DNA of 64,000 nucleotides from Parazoarcus communis SWub3 = DSM 12120 (GTDB lineage Bacteria; Pseudomonadota; Gammaproteobacteria; Burkholderiales; Rhodocyclaceae): the NCBI RefSeq assembly GCF_003226565.1, contig NZ_QKOE01000005.1, forward strand, positions 110,846 through 174,845. Reading direction: 5' to 3'. The notes under the pieces are model-generated. The model saw only the letters and a list, made by a program, of their open reading frames with translations, ran no database searches and had not been told where the DNA came from. A program made the translations under genes and the position numbers. Position 1 is the first letter of the stretch. Each line of letters begins with the position of its first letter. Positions 56,341 through 64,000 of the stretch are shown piece by piece.

Positions 56341-57828
56341 ATGTTCGAATCTGCTGAACTGGGCCATCAAACCGATAAGGCAACATTCGAGTCCGAAGTG
56401 CCAGCGCTGCGTGCCGCCCTGCTGGATGCACAGTTCGAACTGCTTGATCTGCGCCGTTTTGCGGTCGTGGTGCTCATCAATGGCATTGATGGCGCGGGCA
56501 AGGGTGAGACGGTCAACCTGCTCAACGAATGGATGGATCCGCGTCATATCCAGACCTGGGCGTTCGATGTGCCGACCGAAGAAGAGTCCGCACGGCCTTT
56601 CATGTGGCGCTACTGGCGGGCCTTGCCACCCAAGGGCAAGATTGGCGTGATGTTCAACAATTGGTACACCGAGCCGATTCGCGAGCGTGTCGAGCGCAGC
56701 AGCAAACGGGGCGAGTTTGATCAGCATCTGGCCGAGATCCTGCGTTTCGAAGAAATGCTGGTGCGCGAGGGGGTGCTGGTGGTGAAGCTCTGGTTTCACC
56801 TGTCGCGTGCCGGGCAGAAGAAGCGCCTCAAGGATCTGGAGAAAGACCCCAAGACCCGTTGGCGGGTGACCGAGCGTGACTGGCGCTTCTACGATCTCTA
56901 CGAGCGCTATCGTGAGGTGGCAGGCCATGCCCTGCGCCTGACCAGCACCGGGGATTGCCCGTGGACCATCGTCGATGGCAGTGATCCGCGCTTTCGCGCA
57001 TTGTTTGTGGGCCGCACCCTGCTCGAGGCCTTGCAGAAACGTCTGGCGATCGCTCAGCGCAACTGGGTGTCGCGCCAGACCGCCGCGCCGCTGCCGCCCC
57101 AGATCGACAACTTGAACCTGCTCAACGCGCTGCAGTTGCGTCAGGAGATGGATAAGCGCAGTTATGCCGATCAGCTCGAACGGCTTCAGGGGCGACTGGC
57201 GCTGCTGACGCGGGACGAGGCTTTTGCGCAACGTTCGCTGGTGCTGGTGTTCGAGGGGGCGGATGCGGCAGGCAAAGGCGGTGCGATCCGTCGTATCACC
57301 AGTGCGCTCGATGCCCGCCAGTATCGGATCGTGCCGATTGCGGCACCGACCGAGGAGGAGCGTGCGCAGCCCTACTTGTGGCGTTTCTGGCGCCATCTAC
57401 CGGGCCACGGCAAGGCAGTGGTCTTTGATCGTTCGTGGTATGGGCGGGTCTTGGTCGAACGCGTCGAGGGGTTCTGTTCCGAGGCAGACTGGATGCGGGC
57501 CTACGCCGAGATCAATGATTTCGAGGATCAACTGGTCCGTTCGGGCTCCATCGTGGTCAAGTTCTGGCTGGCGATCAGCAAGGACGAGCAACTCGAGCGG
57601 TTTCAGGCGCGCGAGGCCGAGCCACACAAGCGCTTCAAGATTACCGAGGAGGACTGGCGCAACCGCGAGAAGTGGGACGATTACGCTCGAGCGGTCTGCG
57701 ATATGGTTGATCGGACCAGCACCGAGATCGCGCCATGGACGCTGGTGGAGGCGGACAACAAGTATTTTGCCCGGATCAAGATCCTGCGCACACTTTGTCA
57801 GGCGCTGGAGTCTGCGCTCGGAGCCTGA
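56341..57828 (+). CDS. Tandem-domain polyphosphate kinase 2 (polyphosphate:AMP phosphotransferase type)
   Basis: A 495-residue protein with two PPK2 domains, each with a Walker A (GIDGAGKG at 48-55 in the first, EGADAAGKGG in the second) and a Walker B-like aromatic segment (VMFNNWYTEP and VVFDRSWYGRVLVERVEG). In the two-domain class II enzymes (PAP) the C-terminal half uses polyphosphate to phosphorylate AMP, and the N-terminal half has lost key residues; FNNWY instead of FDRSWY fits that pattern. The ATG at 56341 has GGAG about 10 bases upstream; GTG 56317 is an alternative. phoU lies 5 kb on, also phosphate-related. Confidence 0.93.
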   Translation: MFESAELGHQTDKATFESEVPALRAALLDAQFELLDLRRFAVVVLINGIDGAGKGETVNLLNEWMDPRHIQTWAFDVPTEEESARPFMWRYWRALPPKGKIGVMFNNWYTEPIRERVERSSKRGEFDQHLAEILRFEEMLVREGVLVVKLWFHLSRAGQKKRLKDLEKDPKTRWRVTERDWRFYDLYERYREVAGHALRLTSTGDCPWTIVDGSDPRFRALFVGRTLLEALQKRLAIAQRNWVSRQTAAPLPPQIDNLNLLNALQLRQEMDKRSYADQLERLQGRLALLTRDEAFAQRSLVLVFEGADAAGKGGAIRRITSALDARQYRIVPIAAPTEEERAQPYLWRFWRHLPGHGKAVVFDRSWYGRVLVERVEGFCSEADWMRAYAEINDFEDQLVRSGSIVVKFWLAISKDEQLERFQAREAEPHKRFKITEEDWRNREKWDDYARAVCDMVDRTSTEIAPWTLVEADNKYFARIKILRTLCQALESALGA

Positions 57829-57977
57829 ATGCTGCCGTCGGTCGGTTGCCGACGGCGCTTGTCATGGTGTGCGAATTAAACTGCGCGGTGGCAAGCTGAA
57901 ACGATTGTCTATGACGAAAGACTCGGCTTATCCGCTAGAATCCTGACATACATCATGATGAAGCGTCAGCGTATGAC

Positions 57978-59390
57978 ATGCTTCATAGAACGAGCGGTGA
58001 CCCCTTGACTGCAGAGCCTTCCAATTCGTCTTCTCCAATCGCGTCGCCGGAGCCCGAGCCGCCGGTGGTGACGGCGTTCGATTCCACGACTCAGTTCGTT
58101 GCCTGGGTGCGGGGAGCCGCGCCTTACATCCATGCCTTCCGGGGCAAGACTTTCGTTGTGGGCTTTGGCGGCGAGGTCGCTGGTGGCGAACTTGCACAGA
58201 GCCTGGCCTACGACTGCAACTTGCTGGCTGCGTTGGGTATCCGTTTGGTGCTGGTGCACGGCGCGAGGCCCCAGATCGATGCCGAGATGGCTCGACGTGG
58301 GCTGGAGCCCCGTTTTCACAATGGTCTGCGGGTGACCGATCCGGCCACGCTCGAGTGCGTGAAGGCCGCGATGGCCGTCACCCGGTTCGAGGTCGAAGCA
58401 TTGTTGTCGCAGGGGCTGCCGAATACGCCCATGGCCGGCAGCTACATGCGGGTGACCGGTGGCAACTTCATCACCGCGCGTCCGGTCGGTGTGGTCGATG
58501 GGGTGGATTACCAATTCACCGGTGCGGTGCGAAAGATCATTGCCGAAGAGATCAATGCTGATCTCGATCAGCAGAACGTGGTGCTGATCACCCCCCTCGG
58601 CGTCTCGCCTGCAGGTGAAATCTTCAATCTCTGCATGGAAGATGTCGCCGAGGCCGTCGCGGTGGCGCTGAAAGCCGAGAAGCTCATCTATCTGTGTGAT
58701 GCGCCCGGCCTGCTCGATGCTGACGGGCGGTTGATCGAGTCCGTCACGGCAGACGAGGCACAGCGGCAACTGGATGCCTGTGAGGGCCTGACCGAGGATC
58801 TGCATCTCTACCTGCCGTGTGCGATCCGCGCAGTGCGCAAGGGGGTGGCGCGCTGCCACCTGATCGATCGTGACAAGGATGGTGGGTTGTTGCTGGAGTT
58901 CTTCACTCACAGCGGTGTCGGCACCGTGGTTGCCCGCGACGCCTTGTTCCGGTTGCGTGAAGCCAATATCGACGATGTGGCCGCGCTGGTATCGCTGATC
59001 TCGCCGATGGAGGCGGATGGTACCCTGGTGCGGCGAGGGCGCGAGTTGCTCGAGCAGGAGATCGAACGCTTCACCGTGGTCGAGTACGATGGCATGCTGG
59101 TGGGGTGTGCCGCGTTGTATCCTTTTGGTGAAGAAAATGTGGCAGAACTGGCGTGCCTTGCGGTTGTACCTGAATACCGTCGGGCTGGTCTGGGTGATCA
59201 ATTGCTGCGGCGTATCGAGCGTCGAGCCCGGATGCAGCGACTCGAACGTCTGTTCGTGCTGACCACCCGCACTGCCCACTGGTTCCGGGAGCGGGGATTC
59301 AGCGAAGCCGGGCCGGATGCATTGCCGCAGCGCAAGCGTGATCTGTACAACTTGCAGCGCCGGTCCAAGGTATTTATCAAAAGTCTATGA
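57978..59390 (+). CDS. argA: N-acetylglutamate synthase (ArgA type)
   Basis: A 470-residue bifunctional-fold enzyme: an N-terminal amino-acid-kinase domain (about 40-310: GKTFVVGFGGEVAGGELAQSL, LVLVHGARPQIDAEM, NVVLITPLGVSPAGE) and a C-terminal GNAT acetyltransferase (about 320-455: LACLAVVPEYRRAGLGDQLL, acetyl-CoA loop; ERLFVLTTRTAHWFRERGF). It makes N-acetylglutamate from glutamate and acetyl-CoA, the first arginine step, normally feedback-inhibited by arginine through the kinase-like domain. The ATG at 57978 is used; a TTG at 58005 is an alternative start. Confidence 0.94.
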   Translation: MLHRTSGDPLTAEPSNSSSPIASPEPEPPVVTAFDSTTQFVAWVRGAAPYIHAFRGKTFVVGFGGEVAGGELAQSLAYDCNLLAALGIRLVLVHGARPQIDAEMARRGLEPRFHNGLRVTDPATLECVKAAMAVTRFEVEALLSQGLPNTPMAGSYMRVTGGNFITARPVGVVDGVDYQFTGAVRKIIAEEINADLDQQNVVLITPLGVSPAGEIFNLCMEDVAEAVAVALKAEKLIYLCDAPGLLDADGRLIESVTADEAQRQLDACEGLTEDLHLYLPCAIRAVRKGVARCHLIDRDKDGGLLLEFFTHSGVGTVVARDALFRLREANIDDVAALVSLISPMEADGTLVRRGRELLEQEIERFTVVEYDGMLVGCAALYPFGEENVAELACLAVVPEYRRAGLGDQLLRRIERRARMQRLERLFVLTTRTAHWFRERGFSEAGPDALPQRKRDLYNLQRRSKVFIKSL

Positions 59391-59445
59391 TTGGGCAAGC
59401 ATTCATTCGCGTGCTCTTGTCATCCGAAGTCCGGGAGTGGTACGC

Positions 59446-60837
59446 GTGAACTGGCTGCGACGTTGGAAGCCGCCGGTGGGCTTGGCGCCAGCCGAGGCAA
59501 GTGAGCTGGCCTTGTTGCGCAACGTGACTGCAGGGATTCATGGCATCGAGGCGATCTTCACCCGGGATGGCCGGCTGCAGTGGATCAGTCCGTCGATTGA
59601 ACGTCTGACTGCCCGGGCGCCAGCAGAGTACCTGTGTGCGGACGACCCTTTGTCCTTGATGGTCCATAGCGCGGATCTGAGCTATTGTCGGCGGGTGATC
59701 GAGGAAATCGTTTCTACCCAGGTAGGGCGTGATTTCGAGTTGCGTCTCCAGCATCAGGACGGAAGAATCAATTGGGTCGCGGGGCACTGGCGGCTGATGT
59801 TCGACGACGCCGGTGTGGTATCGGGCGTGCGTCTGTCGGCGGAGGATATCCAGGTCCGTAAGGAAACCGAGTACACGCTGCTCGAAACGGTGGCCGAGTT
59901 GCGGCGTGCCCAGGCGCTGCGTGAACACTACCTGACGCGCAGCAATGACGAGCGTCATCGACTTTCCGCGTTGCTCAACGTCATCCGGCTTGGCATCTTG
60001 TTCATTGACCGCGATCATCGCGTTCTCTATTACAACAAGGCGATGCTCGACATGTGGGGGTTTCCACCCGGCGAGAATCTCATCGGCATGCGTGATGTGG
60101 TCCTGCATAGCCGGGTGGCTCCGCTGCTGGCCGACCCGGCAAGTTATTTTGCCCATGTCGAGCAGGTCATGACCACGACGGCGGTCAGCGAACCCTACGA
60201 GATCGTGTTCCGCGATGAACGGGTGGTGACCGATCTGTCAGCCGAGGTCGAGGGGGACGAGGGCGGGCAGGGTATTGGGCGGGTGTGGATTTATGAAGAC
60301 ATCACCGAGCGCAAGCGTGTTGCAGGGCAACTGATTGCACTGGCTGAGCGCGATCCCCTGACCAACCTGTTCAATCGCAGGCGCTTCCACGAGGAGCTTG
60401 AGCGCCTGCTGGCGGACGGTGAGCGTCGCGACTCGGGCGTGGGGCTGCTGACCTTCGATCTGGATGGCTTCAAGCCCATCAACGATCGCTACGGTCACCA
60501 GGCCGGGGATGAGGTGCTGATTGGTCTTGCAGAAGGGGTGCGACGCATCATCCGGAGAAACGAACTGTTCTTCCGCCTGGGGGGAGACGAGTTTGCCGTG
60601 TTGGTGCCGGATGCGACCCCGGAGGCGCTGTCCGAACTCGCCGCGCGGGTGGTGGAGGGGGTCGGCGCCTTGCAGTTCCATTTTTCGGGCCAGGCAGCGA
60701 GCGTCACCGCCAGCATCGGTGCGGCCTGCTATCCCTTGCACGCCGTGGATGGTGAGTCATTGATGGCAGCGGCCGACGCGGCGATGTATCGCGCGAAGGC
60801 GGCGGGCCGTAATTGCTGGACCTTGGCTGAGCGCTGA
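59446..60837 (+). CDS. PAS-PAS diguanylate cyclase
   Basis: A 463-residue cytoplasmic protein. Two PAS-type sensor domains are seen (about 25-150, including [20 protein letters not shown]; and about 160-295, with [20 protein letters not shown]), then a GGDEF domain with [12 protein letters not shown] and the active-site GGDEF at residues 379-383. The inhibitory I-site position reads RRNE instead of RxxD, so product inhibition may be weak. The GTG at 59446 has GGGAG at 59433-59437; the upstream frame inside argA is non-coding. There is no membrane segment. It would synthesise c-di-GMP in response to a cytosolic cue such as redox or ligand binding. Confidence 0.9.
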   Translation: MNWLRRWKPPVGLAPAEASELALLRNVTAGIHGIEAIFTRDGRLQWISPSIERLTARAPAEYLCADDPLSLMVHSADLSYCRRVIEEIVSTQVGRDFELRLQHQDGRINWVAGHWRLMFDDAGVVSGVRLSAEDIQVRKETEYTLLETVAELRRAQALREHYLTRSNDERHRLSALLNVIRLGILFIDRDHRVLYYNKAMLDMWGFPPGENLIGMRDVVLHSRVAPLLADPASYFAHVEQVMTTTAVSEPYEIVFRDERVVTDLSAEVEGDEGGQGIGRVWIYEDITERKRVAGQLIALAERDPLTNLFNRRRFHEELERLLADGERRDSGVGLLTFDLDGFKPINDRYGHQAGDEVLIGLAEGVRRIIRRNELFFRLGGDEFAVLVPDATPEALSELAARVVEGVGALQFHFSGQAASVTASIGAACYPLHAVDGESLMAAADAAMYRAKAAGRNCWTLAER

Positions 60838-60980
60838 TTGCCTGGGCGGCTAACGCTGCCGGGTTTGGACGAATGCCGTGCATGACGTCTTTCGTCTGCG
60901 TAGTTGCTCGGTGTCAAGTCCGACAGGCTGCTAAAATGCGGGTCTGGAGTGTCGCTAACCCTAATCGAGAGGATCGAACG

Positions 60981-61253
60981 ATGGCCCATATGGTCAACTG
61001 TATCAAGCTTGGACGTGAGGCCGAAGGGCTGGATGTGCCGCCGGTGCCTGGTGAGCTGGGCAAGCGCATCTTTGAAAGTGTGTCGAAGGAAGCCTGGCAG
61101 CAATGGGTCAAGTACCAGACCATGCTGATCAACGAGAACCGTCTCAATCTGATGGATGCTCGCGCGCGCAAGTATCTGGCCGAGCAGATGGAGAAGCACT
61201 TCTTTGAAGGTGGGGCGGATCAGATTGGTGGTTTTGTTCCGCCGGCCCAGTAA
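60981..61253 (+). CDS. YggX-family Fe(II) trafficking / oxidative damage protection protein
   Basis: A 90-residue protein matching Ygg[26 protein letters not shown] with the conserved N-terminal Cys, then [30 protein letters not shown] and a FF-type C-terminus ([15 protein letters not shown]). YggX protects iron-sulfur clusters and handles labile Fe(II). AGAGG lies about 9 bases before the ATG at 60981. It is a single gene ended by the bidirectional terminator at 61281-61316. Confidence 0.95.
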   Translation: MAHMVNCIKLGREAEGLDVPPVPGELGKRIFESVSKEAWQQWVKYQTMLINENRLNLMDARARKYLAEQMEKHFFEGGADQIGGFVPPAQ

Positions 61254-61280
61254 TCCTGGCTTGATGGTCGTGTGTGACCC

Positions 61281-61316
61281 AACAAAAAAGGATGGCTGAG
61301 GCCATCCTTTTTTGTT
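61281..61316. terminator. Bidirectional intrinsic terminator between yggX and phoU
   Basis: A perfect stem, AAAAAAGGATGGC / GCCATCCTTTTTT with loop TGAG, serves both convergent genes. Confidence 0.92.
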
Positions 61317-61332
61317 GCCGTGTCCCGGCTGT

Positions 61333-62055
61333 TCAGCTCTGTGGGGTGCCGCCCTCGGCTGCGACAGACTTCGCGTAGCGCACATCGCGTCCCTGGACCA
61401 GGAACACGACATATTCGGCGACGTTCTTCGAATGATCGCCGACGCGCTCGATTGCCTTGGCAATGAACAGGACTTCCAGACTGTTGGAAATGGTGCGCGG
61501 ATCTTCCATCATGAAAGTGATCAGCTGGCGCATGGTGCCCTTGAAGCAGGCATCTACTTCCTCGTCCTGCTTCTCGATCCTTGCCCAGGCAGAGATGTCT
61601 GCACGGGCAAAGCTGTCCAGCGCACTGCGCAGCATGTCCAGCGCCAGGCCGGCGCCATAGCTGAGGTCGACGCGCAAGGAGAAGGGCATCTCGCCCGAGT
61701 GCAGGCGTTTGGCTGCCTTGGCAATCTTCTTGGCTTCGTCGCCGATGCGCTCGAGATCGGCAATGGCCTTGATCACCGTCATGACCAGGCGCAGGTCGAC
61801 CGCTGCCGGCTGGCGTTTTGCGATGATCTGGTTGCATTCTTCATCGAGCTCGATCTCAAGCAGGTTGATGCGATGATCACCCTCAATGACGCGTTCGAGC
61901 AGACCGATGTTGCCCGTTTTGAGACCTTCCAGCGCATTGGCGACTTGAGTCTCGACCAGGCCGCCCATGCGCAGTACGCCCGAGCGGATCTTTTCCAGTT
62001 CGGTATCGAACTGCTTGTAAGTGTGTTCGGTCATTTTTGCCATTGCAGTATCCAT
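61333..62055 (-). CDS. phoU: Phosphate signalling regulator PhoU
   Basis: A 240-residue all-helical protein made of two PhoU three-helix bundles. Metal-binding-type motifs are visible: the first (ELDEECNQIIAKRQPAAVDLR, KAIADLERIGDEAKKIAK) and its repeat (AIERVGDHSKNVAEYVVFLVQG). PhoU links the PstSCAB transporter to PhoR and represses the Pho regulon when phosphate is ample. pst genes are not in the window. The ATG at 62055 gives MDTAMAKMTEHTYKQ; MAKMTEH a few codons in is also possible. It is followed by a terminator. Confidence 0.94.
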   Translation of the reverse strand: MDTAMAKMTEHTYKQFDTELEKIRSGVLRMGGLVETQVANALEGLKTGNIGLLERVIEGDHRINLLEIELDEECNQIIAKRQPAAVDLRLVMTVIKAIADLERIGDEAKKIAKAAKRLHSGEMPFSLRVDLSYGAGLALDMLRSALDSFARADISAWARIEKQDEEVDACFKGTMRQLITFMMEDPRTISNSLEVLFIAKAIERVGDHSKNVAEYVVFLVQGRDVRYAKSVAAEGGTPQS

Positions 62056-62094
62056 GAAGGTCGCAGGCTAGCAGGGCAACATTAAACTAATGTT

Positions 62095-62757
62095 TCAGTC
62101 ACGAGCAAGCCGTGTGACACCGTCGGCGCGGGCCAGCAGCAATACGTCAGCCCCCCGGTGTGCAAAAAGACCGTTGGTCACGATGCCGACGATCTGGTTG
62201 AGCCGGGTTTCGAGCCCCTTCGGATCATCGATTGCCAAGCCATGCACATCGATGATCAGGTTGCCGTTATCGGTGACGAAGCCTTCCCGCAGCTTGGGTG
62301 TGCCGCCGAAAGCTGTCAGCTCGCGCATGACCTGGGCGCGGGCCATGGGGATGACCTCGACCGGTAGGGGAAAGCGCCCCAGGGTGTCGACCAGCTTGCT
62401 GGCATCGCAGATGCACACGAAACGACGTGCGACAGCCGCAACGATCTTTTCGCGTGTCAGCGCACCGCCTCCTCCCTTGATCATGCAGAAACCGTGGTCG
62501 ATTTCGTCTGCACCATCGACATACACCGGGATGTGGTCGATGTCATCGAGTGTCACCAGCGGAATGCCATGGTCGGCAAGGCGGCGGGAGCTGGCTTCAG
62601 AGCTGGATACCGCACCGCGGATGCGATCGCGCATGCCTGCCAGTCCGTCGATGAAATGGTTGACCGTGGAGCCAGTGCCGACGCCGACAATGCTGCCTTC
62701 CTCGATTTCGGCGAGGGCAGCAAGGGCTGCCGCTTTCTTGAGTTCATCCTGATTCAT
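62095..62757 (-). CDS. rpiA: Ribose-5-phosphate isomerase A
   Basis: A 220-residue isomerase that interconverts ribose-5-phosphate and ribulose-5-phosphate. RpiA motifs: [15 protein letters not shown] (substrate phosphate loop), [46 protein letters not shown] (catalytic Asp/Glu/Lys region) and [14 protein letters not shown]. It serves the pentose-phosphate pathway and would also serve RuBP regeneration for the cbb operon, which has no rpi of its own. It lies 39 bases upstream of phoU on the same strand. Confidence 0.96.
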   Translation of the reverse strand: MNQDELKKAAALAALAEIEEGSIVGVGTGSTVNHFIDGLAGMRDRIRGAVSSSEASSRRLADHGIPLVTLDDIDHIPVYVDGADEIDHGFCMIKGGGGALTREKIVAAVARRFVCICDASKLVDTLGRFPLPVEVIPMARAQVMRELTAFGGTPKLREGFVTDNGNLIIDVHGLAIDDPKGLETRLNQIVGIVTNGLFAHRGADVLLLARADGVTRLARD

Positions 62758-62788
62758 GGTGGCCTTCGGGCGGAATAGGGAAACAAAG

Positions 62789-64000
62789 TCAGATCAGGCC
62801 GTCGAAGGCTTGCACCTTGACGAGATCACCTGCCTGGACGCCGGTGCAGTCTTCCGGCAGGACAATGAAGCAATCTGCCTCGGACATCGAGCGAAGCACG
62901 CCGGAGCCCTGCGCACCGGCGGTGGCAACACGGATCTGCCCTTCGCTGCGGTCCAGACGGCCGCGCAGGTACTCGACGCGTCCGGCCTGCTTGCGGAGGC
63001 TCTCGGTGCAGACTGCATCGAACAGATTGGCTTGGGGAAGAGGGCTGACCCCCATCAGCTTGAGCAAGGCGTCCTGCACGAACTGGTAGAACGTGACCAG
63101 CACCGCGACTGGGTTGCCTGGCAGCCCAAACAGGCGGGCATTGCCGATGCGGCCAAATGCCATTGGCCGTCCTGGTTTGATCGCCAGTTTCCAGAACGCC
63201 ACCTCACCCATGCGACTCATCATCTCACGAATGAAATCTGCCTCACCGACCGACACGCCGCCGCTGGTGATGATCACGTCGGCTGCCTGCGACGCGTCGC
63301 AGAAGGCCGCTTCGAGCGCAGCCGGATTGTCGGCGATGACGCCCATGTCGATCAGTTCGCAGCCGAGACGGCTGAGCGCGCCGAACAGGGTATAGCGATT
63401 GCTGTCGTAGACCTCGCCTGGCCCCAGCGGTCGCCCGATGGATGCGATCTCGTCGCCAGTGGAGAAGAAGGCTACGCGCAACTTTCTGTAGACTGATACT
63501 TCCGCGCAGCCCAGAGAGGCAATGAGCCCGAGCTCGGCGGGGCCGCAGCGGGTGCCGGCGGCCAGCGCCACCCCGCCCAAAGCCAGGTCTTCACCAGCAC
63601 GGCGCAGGTTCTGGCCGCGGCGCTGTCCCGGAGGTACGGTGACCTGGTCACCCTCGCGGCGGGTGACTTCCTGTACCACGATGGTGTCCGCGCCTTCAGG
63701 GATGGCGGCGCCGGTCATGATACGGACGGCCTGCGCAGGACCGACAATGCCGGAGAAGGGGCGTCCGGCAAAGGCGGTGCCGACGACGTGGAGAACGGTG
63801 TCTCCAACGGCGTTCAGGTCTGCGGCACGAACCGCATAGCCGTCCATCGCCGAGTTGTCGTGCGCAGGCACATTGCAGGGTGCGACCACATCCTGCGCGA
63901 GCACGCGGCCAAGTGCACTGCGCACCGGAACGCGCTCCCAACCCTTGATGGGTTCGATCGCTTCAAGGATGCTGCAGCGCGCCTGGGTTACGCTGAGAAA
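62789..64000 (-). CDS. moeA: Molybdopterin molybdenumtransferase MoeA (5' end outside window)
   Basis: The frame is open from the window edge, about 403 residues without the first few; the visible start is [24 protein letters not shown]. It inserts molybdate into MPT-AMP in molybdenum cofactor synthesis. MoeA motifs: [79 protein letters not shown] and a C-terminal beta-barrel ([14 protein letters not shown]). An internal GTG at 63925 is not the real start because the homologous N-terminus continues past it to the edge. It is 31 bases upstream of rpiA. Confidence 0.95.
   Translation of the reverse strand, partial: FLSVTQARCSILEAIEPIKGWERVPVRSALGRVLAQDVVAPCNVPAHDNSAMDGYAVRAADLNAVGDTVLHVVGTAFAGRPFSGIVGPAQAVRIMTGAAIPEGADTIVVQEVTRREGDQVTVPPGQRRGQNLRRAGEDLALGGVALAAGTRCGPAELGLIASLGCAEVSVYRKLRVAFFSTGDEIASIGRPLGPGEVYDSNRYTLFGALSRLGCELIDMGVIADNPAALEAAFCDASQAADVIITSGGVSVGEADFIREMMSRMGEVAFWKLAIKPGRPMAFGRIGNARLFGLPGNPVAVLVTFYQFVQDALLKLMGVSPLPQANLFDAVCTESLRKQAGRVEYLRGRLDRSEGQIRVATAGAQGSGVLRSMSEADCFIVLPEDCTGVQAGDLVKVQAFDGLI

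Overview
The window looks like chromosomal DNA of a GC-rich betaproteobacterium. The gene content fits the Rhodocyclales (Thauera/Azoarcus-like): a glycolytic set of the tkt-gap-pgk-pyk-fba-purC type, a phasin, a red-type (form IC) RuBisCO operon, PAS/GGDEF and HD-GYP signalling proteins, a DUF3422 protein and a YceI/cytochrome b561 pair. The placement is inferred from gene content only. I saw no rRNA, tRNA, CRISPR array, transposase or phage gene.

Layout. 1-6.8 kb (minus): a partial DUF2189 membrane protein, an MFS transporter, purC, a DUF3422 protein, and an overlapping set of LigB-type dioxygenase, cytochrome b561 and YceI, with a divergent LysR regulator at 7.1 kb. 8.1-11.8 kb (plus): a receiver/HD-GYP protein overlapping a hybrid histidine kinase. 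11.8-13.3 kb (minus): an RlmN-like radical SAM methyltransferase and a phasin. 13.4-22.6 kb (minus): a compact Calvin-cycle operon transcribed cbbL-S-X-F-P-T-G-A, ended by a good intrinsic terminator and preceded by the divergent regulator cbbR. 23.7-27.5 kb (minus): pyk, fba, an unknown protein and a gamma-glutamylcyclotransferase-like protein.

27.8-45.4 kb (plus) holds the most unusual region. It contains a small anchored protein, then a LysM+FecR periplasmic protein, a CHASE2 histidine kinase, an OmpR-type response regulator, a 2631-residue exported protein built of about 12 DUF11 repeats and 6 Cna-B/SdrD-like modules, and a 1389-residue outer-membrane protein with an N-terminal OmpA domain and a probable C-terminal barrel. 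The FecR/kinase pair and the giant/barrel pair each overlap by 4 bases, so each pair is probably translationally coupled. I interpret this as an envelope-sensing module controlling a giant surface protein and its outer-membrane partner. It lies between pyk and pgk, which are neighbours in many betaproteobacteria, so it probably interrupts an older gene cluster.

45.4-64 kb: an aquaporin (plus); pgk, a lipoprotein, gap, tkt, a chemoreceptor, a second phosphoribulokinase, a small unknown protein and an inositol-monophosphatase-like protein (minus); rsmE, a tandem-domain PPK2, argA, a PAS-GGDEF protein and a YggX protein (plus); phoU, rpiA and a 5'-truncated moeA (minus).

Metabolically, the cbb operon supplies RuBisCO, its activase, FBPase, PRK, transketolase, GAPDH and aldolase. 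It has no pgk, rpe or rpi of its own, so phosphoglycerate kinase (46-47 kb) and ribose-5-phosphate isomerase (62 kb) would come from the housekeeping set, which also carries second copies of tkt, gap, fba and prk.
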